64,000 nt of DNA from Neomicrococcus lactis (GTDB lineage: Bacteria; Actinomycetota; Actinomycetes; Actinomycetales; Micrococcaceae): NCBI RefSeq assembly GCF_014200305.1, contig NZ_JACHBL010000001.1, positions 1,178,001 to 1,242,000 of the forward strand, read 5' to 3'. This document shows, piece after piece, positions 9,098 to 17,941 of the stretch (position 1 is its first letter; the number at the start of each line of letters is the position of its first letter). The notes under the pieces are model-generated. The model did not search any database and was not told the origin of the DNA. It saw nothing but the letters and a program-made list of their open reading frames with translations. A program made the translations under genes and the position numbers.

Positions 9098-10452
9098 GTC
9101 CTAAGAAAAAAGCAACCCGAGCCAACAACGCACCGTTGATCCCTGACCCGTACCTGCCCACAGCCGGTAGTAACGGGTACTCGGTAGCGCACTATGACAT
9201 CGAGCTCGAAGCCTCGCTCGCCGGCAACCGCCTCGACGGCCACGCCGTCATCACGGCGCGCGCCGAGGAAAAGCTCACGAAGGTCGAACTCGACCTCGTC
9301 GGCCTGACCGTGGTGCGAGTGAACGTGGACGGCAACAAGGTCAAGAAGTTCTCCACCAAGAATGACAAGCTGGTCATCCAGCTCCCCTCCGCGTTGAGCG
9401 TGGGCGAGAAGTTTGTGGTGGACGTTCGTTACGGCGGCAACCCGCAGCCGCGCCGCGGTAAGTGGGGCGAGGTCGGTTGGGAAGAGCTGACGGACGGCGT
9501 GCTGGTTGCAGGCCAGCCCAATGGCGCTCCCACCTGGTTCCCGTGCAACGACCATCCGAGCCAGAAGGCGACGTACCGGATCTCCGTTTCCACGGATGCT
9601 GATTATCGTGCCGTCGCCAACGGCAAACTGGTCAACCACTCGCGCAAGTCCAGCCGCGAAGTGTGGACCTACGAGGTACGGCATCCTATGGCCACGTATC
9701 TCGCGACCATCCAGATTGGCCGCTATAACCTCGTGGACATTGGCCGCACCCAGGTGGGCGCGAAGACCACCGTTCAGCGCGCGGCCGTTGCGCCGTCGCT
9801 CTTGGCCGCCACGAAGCGTGCTTTCGCGAAGCAGCCGGACATGATTGCTGCCTTCTCCAAGATGTTTGGCCCATACCCCTTCACGGAATACCAAGTGGTC
9901 ATCGCCGATGATGTTCTCGAGATCCCCCTCGAGGCACAGGGCATGTCCATTTTCGGCCGCAATCATTTGACCACCGGCTGGGAGTCGCAGCGCCTGATCG
10001 CTCACGAGCTATCCCACCAGTGGTTCGGCAATTCCCTCACGGTGAGCCGCTGGGATGACATTTGGCTCCACGAAGGCTTCGCGTGTTATGCCGAATGGTT
10101 GTGGTCTGAGGCTTCTGGCGACGTGAACGCTCACACGCGCGCACGCCGCGCTTGGGCTGGCCTCTCGGTTCTGGAACAAGACATCACCGTGGGCGATCCA
10201 GGCCCCGAGGATCTCTTCGACGACCGCGTCTACAAGCGCGGCGCTCTGGCCCTCCACGCGCTGCGCCGCAGCATGGGTGACCAGAGATTCTTCGGCATGA
10301 TGCGCGACTGGACCCGCCGCAAATTCCATGACAACGTCACCTACCGGCAGTTCGTCAAGCACGTCGATTCCCACGGTCCGCGCGGTTTCTCTGCGAAGGC
10401 CGTCTTGAAGCCGTGGCTATTTGAGGAAAAGTTGCCGCCGTTCCAGTTCTAA
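9094..10452 (+). CDS. M1 family zinc aminopeptidase
   Basis: 452 aa from the ATG at 9094, which overlaps the synthetase stop. The zinc site is complete: HELSH at 304-308 and the third ligand Glu327 in WLHEGFACYAEWLW, with the standard 18-residue spacing. The GAMEN exopeptidase motif is replaced by LEAQGMS (about 279-285), as in other short actinobacterial M1 enzymes. The C-terminal ERAP-like domain of full-size PepN (about 850 aa) is absent. No signal peptide, so cytoplasmic. Known epsilon-poly-lysine producers carry zinc aminopeptidases (Pld) that degrade the polymer; the tight coupling to the Pls-like gene suggests the same job here, as length control or self-protection. That role is inference. 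Confidence 0.9.
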   Translation: MSPKKKATRANNAPLIPDPYLPTAGSNGYSVAHYDIELEASLAGNRLDGHAVITARAEEKLTKVELDLVGLTVVRVNVDGNKVKKFSTKNDKLVIQLPSALSVGEKFVVDVRYGGNPQPRRGKWGEVGWEELTDGVLVAGQPNGAPTWFPCNDHPSQKATYRISVSTDADYRAVANGKLVNHSRKSSREVWTYEVRHPMATYLATIQIGRYNLVDIGRTQVGAKTTVQRAAVAPSLLAATKRAFAKQPDMIAAFSKMFGPYPFTEYQVVIADDVLEIPLEAQGMSIFGRNHLTTGWESQRLIAHELSHQWFGNSLTVSRWDDIWLHEGFACYAEWLWSEASGDVNAHTRARRAWAGLSVLEQDITVGDPGPEDLFDDRVYKRGALALHALRRSMGDQRFFGMMRDWTRRKFHDNVTYRQFVKHVDSHGPRGFSAKAVLKPWLFEEKLPPFQF

Positions 10453-11151
10453 TTCGCCGGATTTTTCATACAGTACGACGCCGCAGCTCACGTGCCCGGG
10501 CACGCTTGGCATGGCGGGGCTCACGTGAGCGCGGTTGATGTCTGCAGGGGTGAATCCACCGGGATCGAAGATGTTAGGGACGGTCGGCACGATGCCGGTT
10601 CCCCGCGCCTTCCCGAGGGCTTCTTTCATGGCCCACCACTGCGCGCGCGTGGGAACGGACCAGAGGCCCTCCTCCTCGAAGAAAGAAACATCGAGTGCTC
10701 GTAGCGTGCTCTCGCCTTTCGTGTCAGTGCTCGTCAGGTCAACGCCGATGGACACGCGGCCATCTAGTTGTTGGCGAGGCGTCGTCACCAGGCCGACGAG
10801 CACATGGGTCTCAGAGCGGGATACGCTCATGGCCCATCGCGGTGCTTGGTACTTAACGAATCCTGGGGCGTCAGATCGTGTCAGCACTAGCTCCGGCGTC
10901 CCGTGGAGCGTGGAACTGCACGTGGCACACGACGTCTGAATCGTGAGCTCTTCGGCCGGAAGCTGGAGCATCGTGCTCGCCAGCTGGCGCGCCAACAAAC
11001 GGCCTGCGACGAATCGTGCCCCGGAAGCGCCCAAGGAAGCGGCACGTTCCTGTTCGGCCCGGGTGAGCCACGTGTCCGGAAGCTCGCGAGCTAGGACGAG
11101 AGCTGCGGCGTCGTATTGGGAAACCGGGAAAATTTCCGCGTCGATGTTCAC
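10417..11151 (-). CDS. Sfp-type 4'-phosphopantetheinyl transferase
   Basis: 244 aa from a GTG at 11151 (MNIDAEIFPVSQYD). The frame is open to 11226 but that would run into the divergent PPK2 start. Core motifs in order: SVSRSETHVLVG (109-120), SIGVDLTST (134-142, metal-binding Asp138) and WWAMKEALGKA (172-182, Lys176/Glu177/Lys181). The usual D-x-E acid pair is D-L-T here, a notable change. The enzyme moves phosphopantetheine from CoA to a carrier-domain serine, and the obvious local client is Ser545 of the Pls-like synthetase. The 3' end overlaps the convergent aminopeptidase gene by 36 nt. Upstream AAAGGA is 12 nt from the GTG. Confidence 0.82.
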   Translation of the reverse strand: MNIDAEIFPVSQYDAAALVLARELPDTWLTRAEQERAASLGASGARFVAGRLLARQLASTMLQLPAEELTIQTSCATCSSTLHGTPELVLTRSDAPGFVKYQAPRWAMSVSRSETHVLVGLVTTPRQQLDGRVSIGVDLTSTDTKGESTLRALDVSFFEEEGLWSVPTRAQWWAMKEALGKARGTGIVPTVPNIFDPGGFTPADINRAHVSPAMPSVPGHVSCGVVLYEKSGELELERRQLFLK

Positions 11152-11185
11152 CTTTTGTTCATGTCCTTTTTCTACGATCTGGCTT

Positions 11186-12091
11186 GTGACTGAGACTAAA
11201 ACTATCGCGCCAACCTTGGATCCCAAGTTCTTGGGCTACACGGTGGTGGATGATGACGACGACGATCCCATCCTCCTGACGCCTGAAGGCAACATGGTGG
11301 AGACCTGGCGCGAAGACTATCCGTACGAGGAGCGCATGGCGCGCGACCAATACGAATTCGAGAAGCGGCAGCTCCAAGTCGAATTGTTGAAGCTACAGAA
11401 CTGGGTCAAAGAGCACGGCCACCGCATCATTTTGGTGTTCGAAGGCCGCGACGCCGCCGGTAAGGGCGGCACCATCAAGCGCTTCCAAGAGCACCTTAAC
11501 CCGCGCGGCGCACGCGTGGTAGCACTCGAAAAGCCCAGCGAGCGCGAGTCTACGCAATGGTATTACCAGCGCTACATCAAGCACTTCCCATCCGCCGGTG
11601 AAATGGTCATGTTTGACCGTTCTTGGTACAACCGTGCCGGGGTGGAGCGCGTTATGAATTTCTGCACGCGGGAAGAATATGACCTCTTTGTGCGGCAGAC
11701 TCCAGCTTTCGAGAAGCTCATTGTTGACGAGGGCATTTCGCTCATCAAGTTCTGGTTCTCCGTGTCCAAATCAGAACAGCTCACGCGCTTCACCATCCGC
11801 CAGATTGACCCCGTGCGCCAGTGGAAGCTCTCTCCCATGGACATTGCGTCTTTGGACAAGTGGGACGACTACACCGAGGCCAAAGAGAACATGTTCGTCC
11901 AGACGGACACGCAGCATGCTCCATGGATTGTGGTGAAGTCGAACGACAAGAAGCGTGCCCGTCTCGCCGCCATGCGTCACGTGCTCAGCCAATTCGAGTA
12001 CACCGGCAAGGACCACTCCGTCGTCGGTTCGCCAGATCCTAAGATTCTTGGCCCAGCCGCGAACGTGATTGCCGAGGGCGAAGAGTTCTAG
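11186..12091 (+). CDS. ppk2: Polyphosphate kinase 2 family protein
   Basis: 301 aa single-domain PPK2, which uses polyphosphate to phosphorylate nucleotides or the reverse. Walker A is EGRDAAGKGGTIKRF, the lid/Walker B region is FDRSWYNRAGVERVM, and FSVSKSEQLTRF and RQWKLSPMD are typical of the family. An acidic N-terminal stretch (VVDDDDDDPIL) precedes the domain. The GTG at 11186 (VTETK) is chosen because the longer frame to 10943 runs antisense through the PPTase gene. TACGAT lies 7 nt before the GTG, so the mRNA may be leaderless. Only 34 bp separate it from the divergent PPTase. A strong hairpin follows the stop. Confidence 0.92.
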   Translation: MTETKTIAPTLDPKFLGYTVVDDDDDDPILLTPEGNMVETWREDYPYEERMARDQYEFEKRQLQVELLKLQNWVKEHGHRIILVFEGRDAAGKGGTIKRFQEHLNPRGARVVALEKPSERESTQWYYQRYIKHFPSAGEMVMFDRSWYNRAGVERVMNFCTREEYDLFVRQTPAFEKLIVDEGISLIKFWFSVSKSEQLTRFTIRQIDPVRQWKLSPMDIASLDKWDDYTEAKENMFVQTDTQHAPWIVVKSNDKKRARLAAMRHVLSQFEYTGKDHSVVGSPDPKILGPAANVIAEGEEF

Positions 12092-12139
12092 GCGTTCGCG
12101 TTTTTCGCGACACTCACAATTTCTTGTATTGAAACTGAA

Positions 12140-12183
12140 GAAGCCGCTCACCACCACGATTGCTTGTGGTGATGAGCGGCTTC
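12140..12183. terminator. Bidirectional terminator between ppk2 and pheT
   Basis: An 18-bp stem (12140-12157 with 12166-12183) has a single imperfect pair and an 8-nt loop, GAAGCCGCTCACCACCAC against its complement. It lies between the convergent ends of ppk2 and pheT and can serve both strands. U-tracts are short, so termination efficiency is unknown. Confidence 0.75.
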
Positions 12184-12217
12184 TCTATGCCTTGCTGAGC
12201 GATTCAGCAGCGAGCGA

Positions 12218-14767
12218 CTAGCGCTGCACTGCTCCGAAGCGCTCGTTGGCCAGAGCCACAGCTGCGGCGCGGGATTCTGATGCTTCGTCAGCGGTCAGGG
12301 TGCGATCGTTAGCGCGGAAACGCAGACCGAACGCAAGGGACTTCTTGCCTTCGTCGATGCCTGGGCCTTCGTAGACGTCGAACAATGCCACGTCCTCCAA
12401 AAGCTCGCCGGCTCCTTCTCGCAGGGCAAGAAGGACGTCCTGTGCCACAACGGAGCGGTCCACGACCAAGGCCACGTCCTGCGTGGTGACAGGGAAGGTG
12501 GACAGCGGCTTGGCGACGATGACGTCAGCGGCCGCATCAAACATGGCATCTGCGTCCAGCTCCAGCACCACGGTGCGTGCAGGCAAGTCCAGCTCTTCGA
12601 GGATCTTCGGGTGCATTTCGCCCGCGTAGCCCACCACTTCGCCGCTTGGAAGCGAGAGCTGTGCGGTGCGTCCTGGGTGGAATGCGTGGTGCTGACCTTG
12701 CGAAACCACCAAGTCAACACCCAAAACGTCGCCCAAGCCGAGAGCGGTGTCGAGTGCATCGGACCATTCCCACGCGCGTGGCGTCACGCCAGCGCCCGGT
12801 GCAGAGTCGTGGCCGATCAGTACGGCGGCAACGCGCCAAGGCTGGTCAGGAACACTCGAGAAGAGGTCTTCAAGAACTTCCTCAGATGGGAGTTCACCCA
12901 ACACTGGAAGCGTCGGGGTGCCCACGGTCTCTCCCGGCAAGAACACGAGTCCGCCCTCGTAAAGAGCAAGATCGCGGAAGCCACGCGAGTAGTTGCGGCG
13001 CGCGGTCTCGAGGAGGCCCGGGAGCAAGGACGTGCGCATGAAACCGAACTCAGCAGAGATCGGGTTAGCGAGCTTGATCGCCTTGACCGTTTCACCCGCG
13101 GTAGGCGTGCCGAAGAGGTTGTTCTGCGCGGTCGAGACGAACGGGTAAGCGAGGGTTTCCGTTAGGCCCGCGTCTGCGAGCGCTTGGAGAACACGACGAC
13201 GCTGGGTCTGGACGCGCGTGAGGCCACGGCCTGGAGGGGCCGTAGGTAGCGTCGAAGGGATCTTGTCGTAGCCCACAAGGCGTGCGATTTCCTCGACGAG
13301 ATCTTCACGGGTCTCAAGGTCTGGACGCCAAGATGGCGCGGTGACCTGAAGCGTGGTGCTCGAGGCATCACCCTCCACCGTGGCTCCCAAGGAGGTCAGC
13401 ACGTCGATGATCTGCTGCGTGGTGTATTCGATGCCGATGAGCTTTCCTGGGAACGCCGTATCCAAGGAGATGACGGTGGCCGCTGGGCGCTCGCCTGCGT
13501 CGGTGACAGCCACATCTGGAGTACCGCCAGCAAGCTCAACGAGCAAGTCGATGGCGCGCTGCGCTGCTTCGTCCGCGATCTCCCAGTCCACGCCGCGCTC
13601 GTTGCGCTTAGAGGCTTCGGAAGGAAGCTTGTGACGACGACGCGTGCGTCCCATAGAGACAGCGTCAAAGTGCGCCGACTCGATGAGAACGTTGACCGTA
13701 GAGTCTCCAACTTCGGTTTCAGCTCCACCCATTAGGCCGGCGAGACCGATAGGCCCGCGGTCATCCGTGATGAGTAAGTCCTCGGTGTGGAGCTCGCGCA
13801 CCTTCTCATCGAGGGTGGTGAGCTTTTCACCAGCGTTTGCACGACGGACCACGATGGGGCCCTGCAGCTTGTCAGCATCGTAGAAGTGCAACGGCTGACC
13901 GTATTCGAGCATGACGTAGTTGGAGATATCGACGATCAAGGAGATCGAACGCATTCCTGCCAAACGCAAACGAGATGCCATCCATGGTGGGGTTGGCTTG
14001 CTTGGGTCGACGCCGCGCACCACGCGTGCGACGAAGCGGTCGCAACCTGGAACTCCGTAGATCTGGTTCTGGTCCTCAAGACGAACCTGGTAGCCGTCGT
14101 TCGTGGCGGCAGGAGCACTGACCTGTGCAACAGGATCCGTGAACTGGGTGTTCGTGGCAAGAGCGTATTCACGAGCGACACCACGGATGGAGAAGCAGTA
14201 ACCGCGGTCTGGGGTGACGTTGATTTCTGCAGCTTCATCACGAAGACCCAGAAGTTCAAGAACGTCCGTGCCCAGCTCTGGATCAAGACCGATGCGCGAC
14301 AGCACCAAGATGCCGTCGTGGTCATCGCCGATGCCAAGCTCGCGCACGGAAGCGATCATGCCAGCGGACACGTGACCGTAGGTCTTGCGAGGTGCAATGC
14401 GGAAGTCGCCGGGAAGTACCGCTCCGGGAAGCGTGACAACGACCTTGTCCCCGACCTCGAAGTTGTGAGCACCGCAGACGATGCCCTGAACGCCCGAAGG
14501 ATCGATGCCGTCACCGGTGAGCGTCTGCTCTTGGCCTTCTGGAACCACGCGAACGTGGCACCAGTTGATGGTCTTGCCGTTGCTCTGTTCTTCCTTGACG
14601 AGGTCAAGAACCTGACCCACCACAATGGGACCAGACAGCTCGTCCATGGGACGGTGCACGTCTTCTTCTTCGAGGCCGACCTTCACGAGGTCTGCCATCA
14701 CGTCTTCAGCAGTAGCGTCTGCTGGAACCTGCGCGTATTCGCGCAACCAAGAAAGTGGAATTCGCAT
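12218..14767 (-). CDS. pheT: Phenylalanyl-tRNA synthetase beta subunit
   Basis: 849 aa, normal length for bacterial PheT. The N-terminus MRIPLSWLREYAQVPADATA is characteristic; the B2 tRNA-binding-like domain follows, then the B3/B4 editing region (YVMLEYGQPLHFYDADKL), B5, and a C-terminal anticodon-binding FDX domain ending LADERFGAVQR-like. With PheS it forms the alpha2-beta2 enzyme that charges tRNA-Phe; the beta subunit hydrolyses Tyr-tRNA-Phe. It starts 3 nt after the pheS stop, so the two are co-translated. Confidence 0.97.
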   Translation of the reverse strand: MRIPLSWLREYAQVPADATAEDVMADLVKVGLEEEDVHRPMDELSGPIVVGQVLDLVKEEQSNGKTINWCHVRVVPEGQEQTLTGDGIDPSGVQGIVCGAHNFEVGDKVVVTLPGAVLPGDFRIAPRKTYGHVSAGMIASVRELGIGDDHDGILVLSRIGLDPELGTDVLELLGLRDEAAEINVTPDRGYCFSIRGVAREYALATNTQFTDPVAQVSAPAATNDGYQVRLEDQNQIYGVPGCDRFVARVVRGVDPSKPTPPWMASRLRLAGMRSISLIVDISNYVMLEYGQPLHFYDADKLQGPIVVRRANAGEKLTTLDEKVRELHTEDLLITDDRGPIGLAGLMGGAETEVGDSTVNVLIESAHFDAVSMGRTRRRHKLPSEASKRNERGVDWEIADEAAQRAIDLLVELAGGTPDVAVTDAGERPAATVISLDTAFPGKLIGIEYTTQQIIDVLTSLGATVEGDASSTTLQVTAPSWRPDLETREDLVEEIARLVGYDKIPSTLPTAPPGRGLTRVQTQRRRVLQALADAGLTETLAYPFVSTAQNNLFGTPTAGETVKAIKLANPISAEFGFMRTSLLPGLLETARRNYSRGFRDLALYEGGLVFLPGETVGTPTLPVLGELPSEEVLEDLFSSVPDQPWRVAAVLIGHDSAPGAGVTPRAWEWSDALDTALGLGDVLGVDLVVSQGQHHAFHPGRTAQLSLPSGEVVGYAGEMHPKILEELDLPARTVVLELDADAMFDAAADVIVAKPLSTFPVTTQDVALVVDRSVVAQDVLLALREGAGELLEDVALFDVYEGPGIDEGKKSLAFGLRFRANDRTLTADEASESRAAAVALANERFGAVQR

Positions 14768-14770
14768 GAA

Positions 14771-15829
14771 TTAGATCTCCATCCCGAAGTGCTGGCTGAA
14801 GCGGACATCGCCTTCGATCATGTCTCGCATATCAGAAACGTCATTGCGGAACATGAGCGTGCGCTCGATGCCCATACCGAAAGCGAAGCCGGTGTACACG
14901 TCAGGGTCGATTCCCGAAGCGCGCAACACGTTGGGGTTGACCATGCCGCAGCCACCCCACTCAATCCAGCGTGGTCCGCCCTTGGCGCCTGGGTGCCAAA
15001 TGTCGAGCTCCGCGGAAGGCTCCGTGAACGGGAAGTAGGCGGGACGCAAACGAATCTTGGCTTCTTCGCCGAACATCTGACGAGCGAAGTGCTCGAGCGT
15101 ACCGCGCAAATCTGCCATGGTGAGGCCCTTGTCTACGGCAAGGCCTTCGAACTGGTGGAAGACAGGGGTGTGCGTGGCATCGAGTTCGTCGGTGCGGAAG
15201 GTGCGGCCCGGGCACAGTACGTAGACCGGAAGTTCACGGTCCAGCATGGAGCGGGTCTGCACAGGAGAGGTGTGTGTGCGGAGCACCAAGTGTGCTTCCG
15301 GTGGATCCACGAAGAACGTGTCCTGCATTTCGCGTGCAGGGTGATCCGGCTTGAAGTTCAAGGAGTCGAAGTTAAACCATTCGTGTTCTACTTCTGGCCC
15401 CTCGGCAATTTCCCAACCCATACCCACGAAGATGTCGGAAACACGCTCTTGCAAAACGGAAAGTGGGTGACGGGCACCTACACGACGACGGCGAGGCGCA
15501 GCCGTTACATCAACGGTCTCTTCAACCAGCATCTTTTCCGCGTGCTCGGCTTCGAGCACTTCGGTGCGTGCGGCCAAAGCCTTCTGCACGCGTCCACGTC
15601 CACCGCCCAGCAGCTTGCCGGCGATGGCCTTTTCTGACTTATCGAGCTTGCCGATCTCACGGTTAGCGAGAGTCAGTGGGGCTTTCTCCCCAGTATGTGC
15701 CAGACGAGCCGTCTTGAGTTCTTCAAGATCGCTCGCCGCGTCAAACGCCGCAATCGCTGCTTCGACCGCAGCGTTGATGGCGGACTCGTCAGTGGGATGC
15801 GGAATTAATGCTGTGGGGTTCTCAGACAT
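14771..15829 (-). CDS. pheS: Phenylalanyl-tRNA synthetase alpha subunit
   Basis: 352 aa catalytic subunit of PheRS (class II). Family marks: coiled-coil N-terminus ([19 protein letters not shown]), then motif [20 protein letters not shown], the F-rich [20 protein letters not shown] with the ATP/Phe site, and the [20 protein letters not shown] motif 3. It opens the pheST operon. The leader region to 15924 shows no T-box-like structure or leader peptide that I can recognise; a weak promoter candidate (TTTAGC, 18 nt, TAAACT) is on the minus strand around 15860-15890. Confidence 0.97.
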   Translation of the reverse strand: MSENPTALIPHPTDESAINAAVEAAIAAFDAASDLEELKTARLAHTGEKAPLTLANREIGKLDKSEKAIAGKLLGGGRGRVQKALAARTEVLEAEHAEKMLVEETVDVTAAPRRRRVGARHPLSVLQERVSDIFVGMGWEIAEGPEVEHEWFNFDSLNFKPDHPAREMQDTFFVDPPEAHLVLRTHTSPVQTRSMLDRELPVYVLCPGRTFRTDELDATHTPVFHQFEGLAVDKGLTMADLRGTLEHFARQMFGEEAKIRLRPAYFPFTEPSAELDIWHPGAKGGPRWIEWGGCGMVNPNVLRASGIDPDVYTGFAFGMGIERTLMFRNDVSDMRDMIEGDVRFSQHFGMEI

Positions 15830-15910
15830 GCGTCATTAGCCTTTGAGACGTGGATAGGTGCGTTTCAAGTTTAGTCGCGCAAAGTACCGGCGCTAAATTC
15901 AAGCGCTCTG

Positions 15911-15938
15911 AGAACACCAAATGGTTATGGGGTGTTCT
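15911..15938 (-). terminator. Hairpin at the 3' end of the LppM-like gene
   Basis: AGAACACC at 15911-15918 pairs with GGTGTTCT at 15931-15938, an 8-bp stem spanning the stop codon of the LppM-like gene. No T-run follows, so it is a weak terminator candidate separating this gene from pheST. Confidence 0.35.
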
Positions 15939-16707
15939 TCTCCGATGACTCCGCGCGCCGAGGCTCATGGTCCGGCAATGCCGGAATGTCATCGCTCACC
16001 ACTGCGGTATTTCCGTCGGCCTCCGCTGGGATGGAAGCTGCGGCGTCGTCCTTCCTATTACGGCGCAAGAGGAACCAGACCAAGCCAGCAATTAGCAGTA
16101 CTGCGAGCGCACCGAGTACCCACCACAGCAACGTGAGGTTAGGGCCGGTGCCGTCTTCGGCCTCGATCTTGAGCACAGTGCCGTTGGGAAGATCGAAGAT
16201 CTGATAGGTCACCTTGTTGCCCTCAATGACGCCGCCTTCTGTGGCATTGACGATCTTGCCGGGGAAGGCAAAGGACATGGTGGCCTCGGAGAACATCGTC
16301 TTGGCTTGACTAGCGTTCTCACCCATGTCGAGCGACGTGGTTTCCACAAAGAACTTGCCATCGCGATGTTCAATCTTGCCGTTGGCGTTGGTAGCGGACT
16401 CGTTCATGACGTCCTTCAATGGCTGATTCAACATGCTGACTTTGTAGCCCTCATAAGTGTCATCCGAATACGTTTCCCTTTTCGCCTCGGCAGGAAGGTC
16501 TTCAAAAGGATCGGCACCGTTGCCAAATTGCTGCAAGAAGTCATCAACGGATTGACCGTTCAGCACGTCTTTCTTAACGGCCATCACCATGGCCAGGTCA
16601 GCCGTATCATCGGCGCGAACCACAAAATCCATGTTGAGTTTGACGCAGCCAGTCAATAGGAACATCACCGCCACAAGTAGTGGGAGGATTTTCGCCGTCT
16701 TTTTCAT
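15925..16707 (-). CDS. LppM-like lipoprotein with C-terminal membrane anchor
   Basis: 260 aa. A lipoprotein signal peptide (MKKTAKILPLLVAVMFLLTGC, lipobox LLTGC) is followed by an extracytoplasmic domain of the LppM/DUF3153 kind (VKLNMDFVVRADDTADLAMVM), then one transmembrane helix (about 195-215, LLWWVLGALAVLLIAGLVWFLL), an RRNRK stop-transfer and a short acidic tail. LppM proteins are actinobacterial envelope proteins; the mycobacterial member affects phagosome maturation, but a general function is not established. A strong Shine-Dalgarno, AGGGGGAA, precedes the ATG. Apparently monocistronic. Confidence 0.75.
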   Translation of the reverse strand: MKKTAKILPLLVAVMFLLTGCVKLNMDFVVRADDTADLAMVMAVKKDVLNGQSVDDFLQQFGNGADPFEDLPAEAKRETYSDDTYEGYKVSMLNQPLKDVMNESATNANGKIEHRDGKFFVETTSLDMGENASQAKTMFSEATMSFAFPGKIVNATEGGVIEGNKVTYQIFDLPNGTVLKIEAEDGTGPNLTLLWWVLGALAVLLIAGLVWFLLRRNRKDDAAASIPAEADGNTAVVSDDIPALPDHEPRRAESSEKNTP

Positions 16708-16811
16708 GATTCCCCCTGTGAGCCACCTAAAGGGTGCCTTGGAGTTTCCACACTAGTGGACAAGCGGCTTAAGTACACCCCCTGTGGATACTGGATGTTT
16801 AGACTGATCAC

Positions 16812-17294
16812 GTGCGCTTTTCACATGTGCTGCGGGCGGGATGCAATACGCTCAACCTGACAACGCCGCTGGGCACGATCCTCGCGTCGCTCACGCACTG
16901 TGACCTGGAGCTTGGGCCCGATGGGCTCATCTTGGCGAAAAATTATGAGCGCCGCTTCCCCGTCGCTGGAGCGTTCACCGTGGGAAACGTCATCTTCTTT
17001 AGGCCGCACTACACGGACCCTCGCGAAGTTCCAGAACTCATGGCACACGAAGCGCGCCACTCGTGGCAGTACGTCTTTTGCCTCGGCTTACCGTTCTTGC
17101 CACTGTATTTCGCGTCGGTCGCGTGGTCCTTGCTCCGCACCGGAGACCCCGCCTCCAGGAATCCATTTGAACGTCATGCTGGACTTCAAGCCGGCGGGTA
17201 TCGTGAACAACCCACTCGAAGTTTGGTCGCGGCCCTGCGGACCCGACGTCACCCCACCTCAACAACAGGCCCCTCTGAAAGGCGACCATTATGA
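16812..17294 (+). CDS. Small HExxH protein, putative membrane-associated metalloprotease-like
   Basis: 160 aa, not assigned to a named family by me. The centre carries AHEARHSWQYVFCLGLPFLP: a HEARH motif directly before a hydrophobic segment, reminiscent of small zinc metalloproteases, then an NPFERHAGLQAGGY motif. No third zinc ligand can be assigned with confidence, so activity is uncertain. Starts GTG at 16812 with TAGACT 6 nt upstream and no Shine-Dalgarno, hence probably leaderless. Its stop overlaps the start of the SIMPL-domain gene (ATGA), so the two are coupled and may work together at the envelope. Confidence 0.6.
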   Translation: MRFSHVLRAGCNTLNLTTPLGTILASLTHCDLELGPDGLILAKNYERRFPVAGAFTVGNVIFFRPHYTDPREVPELMAHEARHSWQYVFCLGLPFLPLYFASVAWSLLRTGDPASRNPFERHAGLQAGGYREQPTRSLVAALRTRRHPTSTTGPSERRPL

Positions 17295-17941
17295 GCCCCA
17301 ACATTTCAACAGCACCGGCAAACACCATCACCGTGCGAGGCACCGGATTTGCCATGTCTGCACCTGACAAGGCCACTGTTTATATTCCGTTGGAAGCTCG
17401 TGCGGACAATGCCGCAGCCGCCTACGAAAACGTGTCCAAGGTGGCCCAACAGGTAGTTCCAGAAATCAGCTCGGCCGCGCCAACCGCGAGAATTTCCACC
17501 GCCTCGATCGCTTTGAACACAGACGTGCAATGGATCGATAACAGCTCTGTGCTGGCGGGCTACATTTCCAATGTCACGGTGACGGCAACGGACGTGCCAT
17601 TGACGGGCGTCTCTCAGGTCCTGTCCGCCGTGGTGCGTTCCGGTGGTGACGGTGCACGAATCGGTGGAATTGAATACTCCTCCTCAACAGTGGGCGAGGT
17701 ACTCAGTGAAGCCCGCGAAGAGGCGTTTCAGGATGCTTTCCGCAAAGCCGAACAGCTTGCTGGTCTGGCACAGAAAACGCTCGGCGGTGTGGTGCGAATT
17801 CTTGAAGACGTGGAGCCATCCTCCCCTATCCGCTTCGCCAGGGAATCTAAGACAGTTGCGAGCTATTCAGCGGACATGCCCGTACTGGGTGGCGAACTGA
17901 CCCACAGCGTTGATCTGCAGGTGGAGTTCGAGCTGCTCTAG
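17291..17941 (+). CDS. SIMPL domain-containing protein (YggE-like)
   Basis: 216 aa matching the SIMPL (DUF541) pattern: ITVRGTGFAMSAPDKATVYI at the start, paired repeats with ALNTDVQWIDNS and YISNVTVTATDVPLTGVSQVL, and the C-terminal segment REEAFQDAFRKAEQLAGLAQ. Members such as E. coli YggE are linked to oxidative stress, but their mechanism is unclear. Unlike YggE no signal peptide is visible, so it may be cytoplasmic. Coupled to the upstream HExxH gene. Its TAG stop overlaps the TAG stop of the convergent pcp gene within one CTAG. Confidence 0.8.
   Translation: MSPNISTAPANTITVRGTGFAMSAPDKATVYIPLEARADNAAAAYENVSKVAQQVVPEISSAAPTARISTASIALNTDVQWIDNSSVLAGYISNVTVTATDVPLTGVSQVLSAVVRSGGDGARIGGIEYSSSTVGEVLSEAREEAFQDAFRKAEQLAGLAQKTLGGVVRILEDVEPSSPIRFARESKTVASYSADMPVLGGELTHSVDLQVEFELL

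Noticed and set aside
10943-11185. N-terminal extension of PPK2 (82 extra codons)
   Set aside because: Lies antisense inside the PPTase gene and is not PPK2-like; GTG at 11186 preferred.
13787-15637. 616-codon open frame on the plus strand opposite pheT/pheS
   Set aside because: Antisense shadow of two unmistakable genes; no ribosome-binding site or domain, sequence has the His/Val-rich look of reversed GC-rich coding DNA.
15830-15924. T-box or Phe leader peptide before pheS
   Set aside because: No T-box sequence, no Phe-rich short frame, no antiterminator pair found.
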